Assembly (NCBI GenBank): GCA_002389645.1
Contig: DGQE01000026.1
Span: 27,030-91,029, forward strand
Direction of reading: 5' to 3'
Origin: Flavobacteriales bacterium UBA4422
Lineage (GTDB): Bacteria > Bacteroidota > Bacteroidia > Flavobacteriales_G > Salibacteraceae
Length of the DNA: 64,000 bases
Position numbers and translations under genes: made by a program. Under the pieces are notes generated by a model that searched no databases, was not told where the DNA came from, and worked only from the letters and a program-made list of their open reading frames with translations. Each line of letters begins with the position of its first letter. The first letter of the stretch is position 1. Positions 52,488 through 60,836 of the stretch are shown here, one piece after another.

Positions 52488-53454
52488 AGGACCAATAAGC
52501 AACTTTATTCTAGAACATTACAAGCATTTCAATTCTGCAGCATTGGTAGATGCTGCTCAAGGCTATGAGAAGCATTTGAATGAAGGAAAGAAAATGATGG
52601 TAACATTAGCTGGGGCGATGAGCACAGCTGAGCTAGGTAAATCATTTGCCGAAATGATTCGACAAGATAAAGTCCAGATTATCTCCTGCACGGGAGCAAA
52701 CTTAGAAGAAGACATTATGAATCTAGTGGCTCATAGCCATTACGAGCGTGTTCCAAACTATCGTGATTTGACGCCAAAAGAAGAATGGGGTTTGCTAGAG
52801 CGAGGTTTGAACAGAGTTACAGACACTTGTATTCCTGAAGAAGAAGCCTTCAGAAGACTTCAAAAACACATCTTCAGCATATGGAGAGAAGCTGAAGATA
52901 ATGGTGAGCGCTATTTCCCTCATGAATTCATGTATAAAATGCTGAATTCAGGTGTTTTAGAGCAATATTATGAGATTGATCCTAAAAACAGTTGGATGCT
53001 TGCAGCAGCTAAAAAGAACTTGCCAATTATAGTGCCTGGCTGGGAAGATTCCACCATGGGTAACATTTTCGCTTCTTATGTAATGAAAGGTGAGTTGAAA
53101 GCTTCTACGATGAAGTCGGGTATTGAATACATGACTTATTTGGCTGATTACTACACTAAAAACGCTGGAGATAATGGTATCGGCTTCTTTCAAATTGGTG
53201 GGGGTATCGCAGGTGACTTCCCTATTTGTGTGGTTCCAATGCTCTATCAGGACATGGAAATGCATGACATTCCATTCTGGAGTTACTTCTGCCAAATCAG
53301 TGATTCAACAACAAGCTATGGGTCTTATTCTGGGGCTGTTCCGAATGAGAAGATCACCTGGGGTAAATTGGACATTGATACGCCCAAGTATATTATCGAG
53401 TCTGACGCAACAATAGTAGCGCCATTGATATTCGCATATTTATTAGGCTGGTAA
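52477..53454 (+). CDS. deoxyhypusine synthase-like enzyme
   Basis: A 325-residue member of the deoxyhypusine-synthase family. In eukaryotes and archaea the enzyme modifies eIF5A with spermidine; bacteria have no hypusine substrate. Bacterial relatives are thought to join polyamine units (for example homospermidine synthase). It has TLAGAMSTAELGK, an NAD-binding segment with ISCTGANLEEDIMN, the FQIGGGIAGDFPI loop and SGAVPNEKITWGKLD containing the Lys equivalent to the catalytic Lys of the family. The adjacent agmatinase supplies putrescine, which fits a polyamine-elongating role. The product is not established. Confidence 0.85.
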   Translation: MASKGPISNFILEHYKHFNSAALVDAAQGYEKHLNEGKKMMVTLAGAMSTAELGKSFAEMIRQDKVQIISCTGANLEEDIMNLVAHSHYERVPNYRDLTPKEEWGLLERGLNRVTDTCIPEEEAFRRLQKHIFSIWREAEDNGERYFPHEFMYKMLNSGVLEQYYEIDPKNSWMLAAAKKNLPIIVPGWEDSTMGNIFASYVMKGELKASTMKSGIEYMTYLADYYTKNAGDNGIGFFQIGGGIAGDFPICVVPMLYQDMEMHDIPFWSYFCQISDSTTSYGSYSGAVPNEKITWGKLDIDTPKYIIESDATIVAPLIFAYLLGW

Positions 53455-53458
53455 TTAA

Positions 53459-54505
53459 CTACTTTTCTTCTTTATAGAAGACCTTATAAAACTTTAACCC
53501 ACGTTCTGCATCGTAACCTTGCTCAATATTATCAGGGCTGCCATGCACGTAGATATGGAAGTTTTTATCGAGCTTTAAAACACTTTTAAAGAATTTTTTT
53601 CCACTTTTCACAGCCTGTTTTGACGATTCAAAGTGATCTTCAATTTCAACGTTTTGTTCTTCTTTATAGCGGTCTTTGTATGAATTAAACGTTTCAATAA
53701 CCTCAGGCTGTTCCAATACAGATTGTGCAAAATCTTGGGAATCAATTTCATCATTCTCAGTAAAGTAGCCACTTGATTTATTGAGCATTTGGATTTGTGA
53801 AGCTCTATCTATGTCAAATGCTTGAGTCATTTCCTCAATAACGAAAGATTTGCACATTGTCATATACTCTTTGGTCATGGTATATTCTGTGCTTATTGGC
53901 TGCACTCCTAAGAAGTCTTCTTTCCAATATTGAGCTTCCTCTCCTTTACTTAGTTGATCATGTGTCAGAACTTTGAACCCATCATCTACTGACGAATTAA
54001 ATATGATGCATCCTTTATCCAGCTTTCGAATGTCAATACCGTTTTCAAACTGAAGTTCGAACCGCTCATCAGCGTCCAACACATTCATAAAAACATTCTT
54101 TTGCTCACTCTTAAATAATCCGACAGCCTCTACCAATTCACCATCAAGTGCCACATCTGTAAAATGAACTACGTAAAACTCCCCTCCTTTAATCCGAGGA
54201 TGAATGGAATGAGCGTAGAGATGCTTTCCGAGCTTCTGAGATGCCTCTATGAAGTTGACGGAAGTGAGAAATAACTCATTAACATAGTTGTAGGTTTCAT
54301 TCAACTCCAAGTCAGTATGATGATGAAAAGCCATATACTCCTCACTCTGAAAAGGTTTCAAGAAATATCGTAGAAGTAACTCTTCTTCTTCAATAGCTAA
54401 GCTCCTAACATGCTGATCGCTAAGGGTTAATCGTTCTTCATTGGCTTTATTGCCAACGTAGTGGACTACTATTTTTTTAATCTGGGCAGCTGAAAAGTCA
54501 TGCAT
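53459..54505 (-). CDS. nucleoid-associated protein, YejK/NdpA family
   Basis: A 348-residue protein matching the 37-kDa nucleoid-associated (NA37/YejK) family in outline: the N-terminal domain with KKIVVHYVGNKA, then ELLLRYFLKPF, a central LNVLDADERFELQFENGIDI-like segment, and the C-terminal LDKNFHIYVHGSPDNIEQGYD. YejK in E. coli binds the nucleoid and topoisomerase IV. The function in Bacteroidota is not known. It converges with the deoxyhypusine-synthase-like gene, with only 4 bases between the stops and no room for a separate terminator. Confidence 0.85.
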   Translation of the reverse strand: MHDFSAAQIKKIVVHYVGNKANEERLTLSDQHVRSLAIEEEELLLRYFLKPFQSEEYMAFHHHTDLELNETYNYVNELFLTSVNFIEASQKLGKHLYAHSIHPRIKGGEFYVVHFTDVALDGELVEAVGLFKSEQKNVFMNVLDADERFELQFENGIDIRKLDKGCIIFNSSVDDGFKVLTHDQLSKGEEAQYWKEDFLGVQPISTEYTMTKEYMTMCKSFVIEEMTQAFDIDRASQIQMLNKSSGYFTENDEIDSQDFAQSVLEQPEVIETFNSYKDRYKEEQNVEIEDHFESSKQAVKSGKKFFKSVLKLDKNFHIYVHGSPDNIEQGYDAERGLKFYKVFYKEEK

Positions 54506-54591
54506 CGTTGAAACCTTTTGATAGGCTACGAAACTAATGATTGGAAACTCAGATTGACCCTGAAAGATTGAATTGTTTGGAGATGGAAAAT

Positions 54592-55059
54592 CTACCTTAC
54601 CGTATGCTTCAGCTTATTTGACAAACTTGTCAATTTTGAATTATCACGAGGAAGCAACTCAATGCCTAGCGCGATATCTCCATAAACGGTGTAGCGTATG
54701 ACCGAAGGAAAATCATAGTCAACATTTTCGAATTCACATTCAAGAGGAGTTTCTTGAGTCAACGAGAACGTGTAAGGACCTTCATCATTAATCACCACTG
54801 TATAACCTGCCTTATCCCCATAGTTTTGAAGAAACAACTCCTCTGAATCTACGGTATCACCATTGGTTATGCTATACGCATGACCTTCGAATCTGTACTT
54901 ATTCCATTTCCATTGTTCTATTAGAACGGCCTCCCCTAGCTTTCCTTCCCATTTTCCAGATAACCATCTAAAACGATCTCTAAAAGAGTTGTCTGTTCGG
55001 CTGCACGATGAATTGATAATCAATAATATAACTACCACGAAATTGGTCGATTTTCTCAT
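54592..55059 (-). CDS. DUF6265-like lipoprotein
   Basis: A 155-residue lipoprotein (signal VVILLIINSSC) with the DUF6265-type pattern WLSGKWEG near the N-terminus, then EQWKWNKYRFEGHAYSI and a central EELFLQNYG. Such proteins are lipocalin-like beta-barrels of unknown role. On the minus strand a perfect TAGTTTTG box at 55067-55074 lies 7 bases before the start. It is divergent from fmt across a 59-base gap that must hold both promoters. Confidence 0.7.
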   Translation of the reverse strand: MRKSTNFVVVILLIINSSCSRTDNSFRDRFRWLSGKWEGKLGEAVLIEQWKWNKYRFEGHAYSITNGDTVDSEELFLQNYGDKAGYTVVINDEGPYTFSLTQETPLECEFENVDYDFPSVIRYTVYGDIALGIELLPRDNSKLTSLSNKLKHTVR

Positions 55060-55083
55060 CTTGAATCAAAACTAAACGAAAGA

Positions 55084-55112
55084 TTTGAATGTAGCACATC
55101 AAAGTATCTTTG
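55084..55112 (+). promoter_or_regulatory. promoter of fmt
   Basis: TTTG (55084-55087) and TATCTTTG (55105-55112), 17 bases apart, match the Bacteroidota consensus. The -7 box ends 6 bases before the ATG at 55119, so the mRNA would be nearly leaderless. This excludes a TTG start at 55110, inside the box. Confidence 0.55.
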
Positions 55113-55118
55113 CCTTTT

Positions 55119-56093
55119 ATGAATGGAATGAGAATAGTTTTTTTTGGAACGCCTGATTTTGCTGTAGCAAGCCTTACTGCTTTAGTGGAAAATCATTTTG
55201 AAGTAGTTGGAGTAGTTACAGCTCCAGACAAACCCGCTGGAAGAGGACACAAGCTTCAACCTTCAGCCGTAAAGAGTTATGCCTTAGAGCATAACTTGAA
55301 TATTCTTCAGCCTACCAACTTAAAATCTAAAGACTTCATTTCAGAATTACGTTCACTTAATGCTGATATACAAATAGTTGTGGCCTTTAGAATGCTTCCT
55401 GAAGTAGTTTGGAACATGCCTCAACTTGGAACCTATAATGTTCATGGTTCACTCCTGCCCGACTATCGTGGAGCAGCTCCTATCAATTGGGCAATCATCA
55501 ATGGGGAAAAAACTACAGGTGTTACATTCTTCAAATTGAAGCATGAAATCGATACCGGAAGTATTCTCAATAGCAGAAGCACGCCCATTGATGAAAATGA
55601 AACAGCAGGTGATGTCTATAACCGTCTTATGCAAGAGGGCGCTTCTTTGTTGGTAGAGTCATTGAAAATGATTACGTCTGGATCTTACACTTTGCAAGAA
55701 CAAGATTTATCATCTGAGTCAAAGCATGCGCCCAAAATATTCAAAGACGATTGCGAAATTAAGTGGAATCAAAACGTTCAGAATGTCCACAATTTCATCC
55801 GTGGAATGTCACCTTTTCCTTGTGGGTTCACAAAAGTTAGAGTCGAAGATCGTGAAGAGGTATGGAAGATTTCGAGAAGCAAAAAAACAGATAGACCTTC
55901 CACTTCAAAAAATGGTTTCCTACGAGAAGGAAATCAGCTTTTTGTGGAATGCAATGATTTCTGGCTAGAAATCCTTGAAATTCAAACTCCTGGCAAACGT
56001 AGATTGAAAGCCACTGAGTTTCTAAATGGCTTTAAAGGTCAAATTGAAGGTGTCAAGATCATTAAAAAGCCCTCCGAAAAGGGCTTAGAATGA
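55119..56093 (+). CDS. fmt: methionyl-tRNA formyltransferase
   Basis: This enzyme formylates Met-tRNA for translation initiation. It has about 324 residues. It has the formyltransferase motifs RIVFFGTPDFAVASL at the N-terminus, the catalytic Asn/His/Asp region with HGSLLPDYRGAAPINWA, and the tRNA-binding C-terminal domain (FIRGMSPFPCGF). The ATG at 55119 is preferred; 55128 is also possible. The final codons, encoding IKKPSEKGLE, double as the terminator stem of the opposite-strand gene. No def gene is adjacent. Confidence 0.93.
   Translation: MNGMRIVFFGTPDFAVASLTALVENHFEVVGVVTAPDKPAGRGHKLQPSAVKSYALEHNLNILQPTNLKSKDFISELRSLNADIQIVVAFRMLPEVVWNMPQLGTYNVHGSLLPDYRGAAPINWAIINGEKTTGVTFFKLKHEIDTGSILNSRSTPIDENETAGDVYNRLMQEGASLLVESLKMITSGSYTLQEQDLSSESKHAPKIFKDDCEIKWNQNVQNVHNFIRGMSPFPCGFTKVRVEDREEVWKISRSKKTDRPSTSKNGFLREGNQLFVECNDFWLEILEIQTPGKRRLKATEFLNGFKGQIEGVKIIKKPSEKGLE
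56064..56086 (-). terminator. terminator of the PDZ gene, inside the end of fmt
   Basis: On the minus strand AAGCCCT (read from 56086 to 56080) pairs with AGGGCTT (56073 to 56067) around a six-base loop, followed by a T-run at 56068-56064. It serves the gene at 56100-57542, whose stop lies 14 bases away, and it occupies the last codons of fmt. Confidence 0.75.
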
Positions 56094-56099
56094 TGGGCT

Positions 56100-57542
56100 C
56101 TACTGTTTTATTACTCGACTAATTTTCCCCTTACCTTCCTGTTTAATTGAAATATAATACATCCCCGATTGTTGATCAGTTATATCAATACGTTCTAGAA
56201 CAATATCGGTATCACCTTCGAGACTGTTCTTGTAAACAGAACGACCATTTGTGTCATACACCTCTACTTCTACATCGCCTTTCGATGCCAATCCCATGTC
56301 CAATATAAACACCCCGTTTCCTGGATTTGGGGAAACTGTGAAATGATCCATTTTTAGAGAATTGCTTTCATCAAGATTGGCATCACTTTTCTTATTGAGT
56401 TCACGAATTTCTTCAAATGACAGCTCGCTTACCTCAATATGATATACGTACTCTTTCAACCCTTTGCTTCGAGATGTTCTTTCAATTTGACGATCTATTT
56501 CCATCAATTTTCCTGAAGTTTTCTTATTCTTCCCATCTCTTTCAAACTCAATCTTAACCTCTTCTTCGATACACATTTCAGAAAGGATATCCACCAATTC
56601 CTTAATATCCTTCGTTTCGTGGCCGTTAATTAATTGAACAACATCTCCTTGTTTTATTCCCATTTTAGCTGCTGCTGTACCTTCAAACACTTCTTGAAGT
56701 CGAACACATCCATCTTTTTCGACTGACTTCCCTACGATTCCTAAAAACGCTTTTCTATCGTGCTGTTCAATAATCGACTCAAAATGAGGAAGACCAAAAT
56801 CATGGTGAGGTGGTCTAGGAGGATGCGGAGGCCTTTCTCCTTTTGAATCCCAGTCGAACTTATACGAATAGGATCTTGGGCTATGCTCACCAAGCTCAGC
56901 AGTTATTTTCTTCTTTTCCCCATCCCTCGACAATTCAATTATTATAGCATCTCCAGGTTCATTGGCATGAATGCAAGTAGCTACTTCATTAAAGCTATTT
57001 ACTTCTTTTCCATCCAACTCGATGATGATATCCCCTTGCAATAAACCAGCTTTTTCAGCTGCCGAACCTTGTACAACCTTATCAATTTTAACTCCCTTAT
57101 CAATGTTCAATTTCTCAGCCTCCTCTTTATCAACTTTGCTTGTCATCACTCCCAGAAAAGCACGTGATTCTGATTCTTCATTCCAATCTATACGCTCTGG
57201 AACAGCCATTATGTACCTTCTGAACATCGGCTCTTCCATATTTCCATTTCTTCGAATTATTATTTCCAGATCAGTTTGATCAATTTCATTTACAGCTTCG
57301 TCCAAAATCACTTCTATGTCTTCCAACATTTCATCCAATTCAAGATCCACCTCCTCTTGATCCATGTGCTTCTCGATTACCGTTATGCTTTTAGTGCCAT
57401 TTTCAGTAACCTCAACTTCAATTATTACTTTCTTAGAATTGCTCGGCTTTTGATCTTGGGCTTTTGCTATTGCCACCCCGCCAAGATTAAGTGCAATTAA
57501 GAATACTATTTCTTGGATTGTTTTGACAGTAAAATTTTTCAT
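56100..57542 (-). CDS. double-PDZ exported protein with T9SS sorting domain
   Basis: A 480-residue exported protein with signal peptide (to about residue 28, AIAKAQ). Two PDZ domains follow: about 127-218 (SRAFLGVMTS, GSAAEKAGLLQGDIIIELDG) and about 265-345 (KAFLGIVGKS, GTAAAKMGIKQGDVVQLING). A Pro/His-rich spacer (about 220-255) lies between them. A T9SS type A sorting domain ends the protein (from about 405: VSPNPGNGVFILDMG to GMYYISIKQEG). There is no protease domain, so it is a peptide-binding surface protein rather than a HtrA enzyme. It has a strong promoter (57569-57597) and a terminator in the end of fmt. Confidence 0.85.
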   Translation of the reverse strand: MKNFTVKTIQEIVFLIALNLGGVAIAKAQDQKPSNSKKVIIEVEVTENGTKSITVIEKHMDQEEVDLELDEMLEDIEVILDEAVNEIDQTDLEIIIRRNGNMEEPMFRRYIMAVPERIDWNEESESRAFLGVMTSKVDKEEAEKLNIDKGVKIDKVVQGSAAEKAGLLQGDIIIELDGKEVNSFNEVATCIHANEPGDAIIIELSRDGEKKKITAELGEHSPRSYSYKFDWDSKGERPPHPPRPPHHDFGLPHFESIIEQHDRKAFLGIVGKSVEKDGCVRLQEVFEGTAAAKMGIKQGDVVQLINGHETKDIKELVDILSEMCIEEEVKIEFERDGKNKKTSGKLMEIDRQIERTSRSKGLKEYVYHIEVSELSFEEIRELNKKSDANLDESNSLKMDHFTVSPNPGNGVFILDMGLASKGDVEVEVYDTNGRSVYKNSLEGDTDIVLERIDITDQQSGMYYISIKQEGKGKISRVIKQ

Positions 57543-57568
57543 AGGATTAAGTGGTTATTTGATTGATT

Positions 57569-57597
57569 CAAAACTAAGTCGCATCATTCACCACAAA
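57569..57597 (-). promoter_or_regulatory. promoter of the PDZ gene
   Basis: On the minus strand TTTG (57597-57594) and a perfect -7 box TAGTTTTG (57576-57569) are separated by 17 bases, matching the Bacteroidota consensus. The leader before the ATG at 57542 would be about 20 nt. Confidence 0.6.
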
Positions 57598-57650
57598 AGT
57601 TTAAAGGAGTTGAGAAGTGTTAACTGGTGTGAAACGTTAAGTTTGAAAGC

Positions 57651-58559
57651 ATGATAAAAAGACTCATTTTATATTGTTTTGGCTTGTTCATAGCACAAAA
57701 CGTAATGGCCCAGGGAGTATTGGTTTTGGGGGTTGCTCAAGACGCGGGTCACCCGCAAGCAAACTGCATAAAGTCATGCTGCAACGCTGCCTTTCAAGAT
57801 CCAATTAAATCACACAAGGTTAGCTCAATAGCAATTTCTGATGGAAGCAGCTTTTATATTATTGATGCAACACCTGATTTTACTACTCAATTTCAAAAAG
57901 CCAAAGAAGTATTTAAGGATCAAACGTTTGGAGGAATAATTCTTACTCATGCCCACATTGGACATTACACGGGTTTGATGTACTTAGGAAGAGAAGCAAT
58001 GAATACTGAATCTGTTGCAGTATACGTCCTACCTAAGATGAAGGCTTTTCTAGAGGGAAATGCACCATGGAGTCAACTTGATAAATTGAAAAACATCAAG
58101 CTCATTGAATTAAATAGTAACCAGAGATATAGCCTATCTGATGACCTAGCAATATCTCCATTCATCGTGCCGCACAGAGATGAGTTCTCAGAAACCGCGG
58201 GTTATTCAATTGAAATTCGTTATAACAAAACTCTTTTCATACCTGATATTGATAAATGGGAGCTTTGGGATGAAAATATTCTAGAGCTCATTAAGCAACA
58301 TAACTATGCATTATTAGATGCGACATTCTATGATGGAAAAGAGTTGCCTGGTCGAGACATATCGAAAGTCCCTCACCCTTTTGTTTCAGAATCAATAAAG
58401 CTATTTCAGTCTCTGACGGTTGACGATAAACGAAAAATCTATTTCATTCATTTAAACCATACCAATCCATTATTGAATAATCAAAGCGAAGAGTTTAAGG
58501 TGGTTGCTAGTGAAATGATCAATGTCGCTTCTGAGGGCTTAATTCTTTCAGTAGAATAG
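57651..58559 (+). CDS. PqqB-like metallo-beta-lactamase-fold hydrolase
   Basis: A 302-residue exported MBL-fold protein (signal ends NVMAQ). The metal motif is LTHAHIGHYTGL, the HxHxxH form with His near 110, typical of PqqB-like enzymes rather than classical beta-lactamases. The N-terminus after the signal has GVAQDAGHPQANCIKSCC, also PqqB-like. Later His residues (PHRDEF, HLNHTNPLL) and Asp (LLDATFYD) complete a metal site. No other PQQ biosynthesis genes are nearby, and PQQ synthesis is not implied. A TAAGTTTG box ends 5 bases before the ATG. It lies 66 bases before the SulP gene. Confidence 0.8.
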   Translation: MIKRLILYCFGLFIAQNVMAQGVLVLGVAQDAGHPQANCIKSCCNAAFQDPIKSHKVSSIAISDGSSFYIIDATPDFTTQFQKAKEVFKDQTFGGIILTHAHIGHYTGLMYLGREAMNTESVAVYVLPKMKAFLEGNAPWSQLDKLKNIKLIELNSNQRYSLSDDLAISPFIVPHRDEFSETAGYSIEIRYNKTLFIPDIDKWELWDENILELIKQHNYALLDATFYDGKELPGRDISKVPHPFVSESIKLFQSLTVDDKRKIYFIHLNHTNPLLNNQSEEFKVVASEMINVASEGLILSVE

Positions 58560-58625
58560 ATACAAAAGTTAGAACCCAACTTATTTCCATACTTTAACCA
58601 CGATTAAACCTACCCTTTCTTTCAG

Positions 58626-60833
58626 ATGTTAACCGAGATTAAAAAATATTGGCGCAACGACCTTATTGCTGCGATTAGCGTTTCGCTTGTTGCGCTGCCT
58701 TTAGGGTTGGGTATAGCAATAGCGTCTGACGCACCGCCAATTTCGGGCCTAATTTCCGCAATTGTAGGAGGCTTGGTTACCACTTTTATACGAGGCAGTC
58801 GCATAGCTATAAATGGACCAGGTGCTGGGGCTATAGTTGTTATTCTTACCGGGAATCAATTGCTAGCTGATGGAAATGCGAGTGGGTTTCCCTATGTATT
58901 GGCAGCCATTTGCTTTGCGGGCTTGCTTCAAGTTATCATGGGTTTTGCCAAACTTGGACGTTTAGGAGAAGTTGTTCCAAGTGCGGTAGTGCATGGCATG
59001 CTTGCCGCAATTGGAGTTATCATATTAGTAAAGCAGCTGCATGTTGGACTTGGTCATCACAACTATGCTCAATCCGCTATGGATAGCATCTTTGACCTTC
59101 CTGGCAGCCTGTTCAACCTGCATCCCTTAATCACCTTGGTAACTGTCACAGGATTGTTAATTGCTATTTATCACCCCCGGATCAAGAACAAGTTGATTCA
59201 CTTTATTCCTTCTTCTGTTTGGGTTTTAGTGATCACTATACCATTGGTTTTTATTTACAGAAACTGGATAACAAGCTTTTTAGGAATAACCTCTGAAGCA
59301 TTTATATATCCAGAAAAGCAGCTAATTACTTTCCCCGAGGACCTATGGTCTGGACTAATGTTTCCTGACTTCGGAAAAGTTGGGACAGTAGATTTTTGGT
59401 TAGTAGTATTTTCAATTACGATTATAACAACTATCGAAAGCTTAATTAGCACGAAGGCTGTCGACAAGATTGACCCAGAACATCATAGAACGAACCTGAA
59501 TAAAGATTTAATGGCCGTAGGTGTTAGCAGTATAATATCCGGAGCTATTGGAGGGCTCCCGGTAATTACCGCCATCGTTCGCAGCTCAGTGAATATCAGT
59601 AATAATGGAAAAACTAAATACTCCAATTTCTTTCATGGAGTCATTGTTTTACTGTTTATAATAGTGTTTAGGCCCGTACTTGAAGAGGTTCCAATGGCTG
59701 CGTTAGCAGCAATACTTGTTTACACTGGTTATCGATTGGCTTCGCCTAGGGAGTTTGCTGATGCTTATGATCGTGGCGAGGAGCAGTTACTTGTCATGGT
59801 ATCCACCCTTCTTTCCGTTTTGATATATGGACTGCTTTGGGGAATAGCGCTTGGATTAGGGGCGGCATTTCTTGTGCAATGGATAAAGTCAAGAACAACA
59901 ATGAAGTCATTTGTCCAAGCTATTTTCAAACCTAAAATAACAAGCCAGCAACATCCAGAGTATTTCGAACTAAAGTTTGGAGGGGTATTCAATTTCTTGA
60001 ATCTGCTCAAGGTTAAACAAGCATTTAAAGACTCGCCTAAAGATGAAAAATTGATCATTAATTTATCCGATGCCATTTTGGCTGACTTCTCAGTAATGGA
60101 ATACTTAAACGAATATGGCACGCTGATTCGCGACCGTGGCGGAAGCTTTGACATTAGAGGGACAGAACTTCATGAAACCACCTCTGATCATCCTTACAGT
60201 ATGCGAATATTGACTCCTCAACATCAGCATAGCGCTCGATGGATGAACCAACATCAACGTGAGATAATGAAAACTGCTGCGTTCTTTGGGTGGCAATTCG
60301 TTATTGGCAAGGAATACGGCTTCGATGAACTGAAACGATTTGAATTTTTTAAAACCCACCCTATTGAATACATCCATAATGTCTCCTCCGGATTATTAAG
60401 AGATCACAATCTCTTTTTCAGAATAATGGACGTAGTTTTTGATGAAGGGGCCCTTCAAGCCAAAACACTGTATGACACCACCTTGATGGTAATTGACTTG
60501 AGAAACCCTATTCCTGAATTTAGTCTTGAAAAAGAAGAACTATTCGACAGGATATTCAGTACCGGAGGGTTTAATGACATCAACTTTGATGAAGACCCTG
60601 AATTCTCTCGAGGAATTCTTCTTAGAGGAACAATTGTAAAAAGTGTCCGAAAACTATTCAATCAAGAAATGCGTCAGTTTATTCTTCAAAACCGCGGGTA
60701 CCATATCGAATCTACTTCCGATCAATTACTAATCTTTAGTGAAATGAAGCCTTTAAGCTCAGAGGAGTTAAAGGAACTAAACGAATTTGCTCACGGTTTA
60801 ATTAAGTACTTAAGCCAAGAAAAAGATGGCTAA
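58626..60833 (+). CDS. SulP-family anion transporter with C-terminal extension
   Basis: A 735-residue SulP transporter. The membrane part has about 12-14 helices (residues 1-430) with the family start (NDLIAAISVSLVALPLGLGIAIAS), the SRIAINGPGAGAIVVI segment and GLPVITAIVRSSVN. A STAS domain follows at about 430-525 (LIINLSDAILADFSVMEYL). Some members of this group carry bicarbonate or sulfate; the substrate cannot be fixed. Beyond STAS lies an extra region of about 205 residues (from about 530; MKTAAFFGWQF to YLSQEKDG) that I do not recognise. It follows the PqqB-like gene in the same direction. Confidence 0.83.
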   Translation: MLTEIKKYWRNDLIAAISVSLVALPLGLGIAIASDAPPISGLISAIVGGLVTTFIRGSRIAINGPGAGAIVVILTGNQLLADGNASGFPYVLAAICFAGLLQVIMGFAKLGRLGEVVPSAVVHGMLAAIGVIILVKQLHVGLGHHNYAQSAMDSIFDLPGSLFNLHPLITLVTVTGLLIAIYHPRIKNKLIHFIPSSVWVLVITIPLVFIYRNWITSFLGITSEAFIYPEKQLITFPEDLWSGLMFPDFGKVGTVDFWLVVFSITIITTIESLISTKAVDKIDPEHHRTNLNKDLMAVGVSSIISGAIGGLPVITAIVRSSVNISNNGKTKYSNFFHGVIVLLFIIVFRPVLEEVPMAALAAILVYTGYRLASPREFADAYDRGEEQLLVMVSTLLSVLIYGLLWGIALGLGAAFLVQWIKSRTTMKSFVQAIFKPKITSQQHPEYFELKFGGVFNFLNLLKVKQAFKDSPKDEKLIINLSDAILADFSVMEYLNEYGTLIRDRGGSFDIRGTELHETTSDHPYSMRILTPQHQHSARWMNQHQREIMKTAAFFGWQFVIGKEYGFDELKRFEFFKTHPIEYIHNVSSGLLRDHNLFFRIMDVVFDEGALQAKTLYDTTLMVIDLRNPIPEFSLEKEELFDRIFSTGGFNDINFDEDPEFSRGILLRGTIVKSVRKLFNQEMRQFILQNRGYHIESTSDQLLIFSEMKPLSSEELKELNEFAHGLIKYLSQEKDG

Positions 60834-60836
60834 ATC

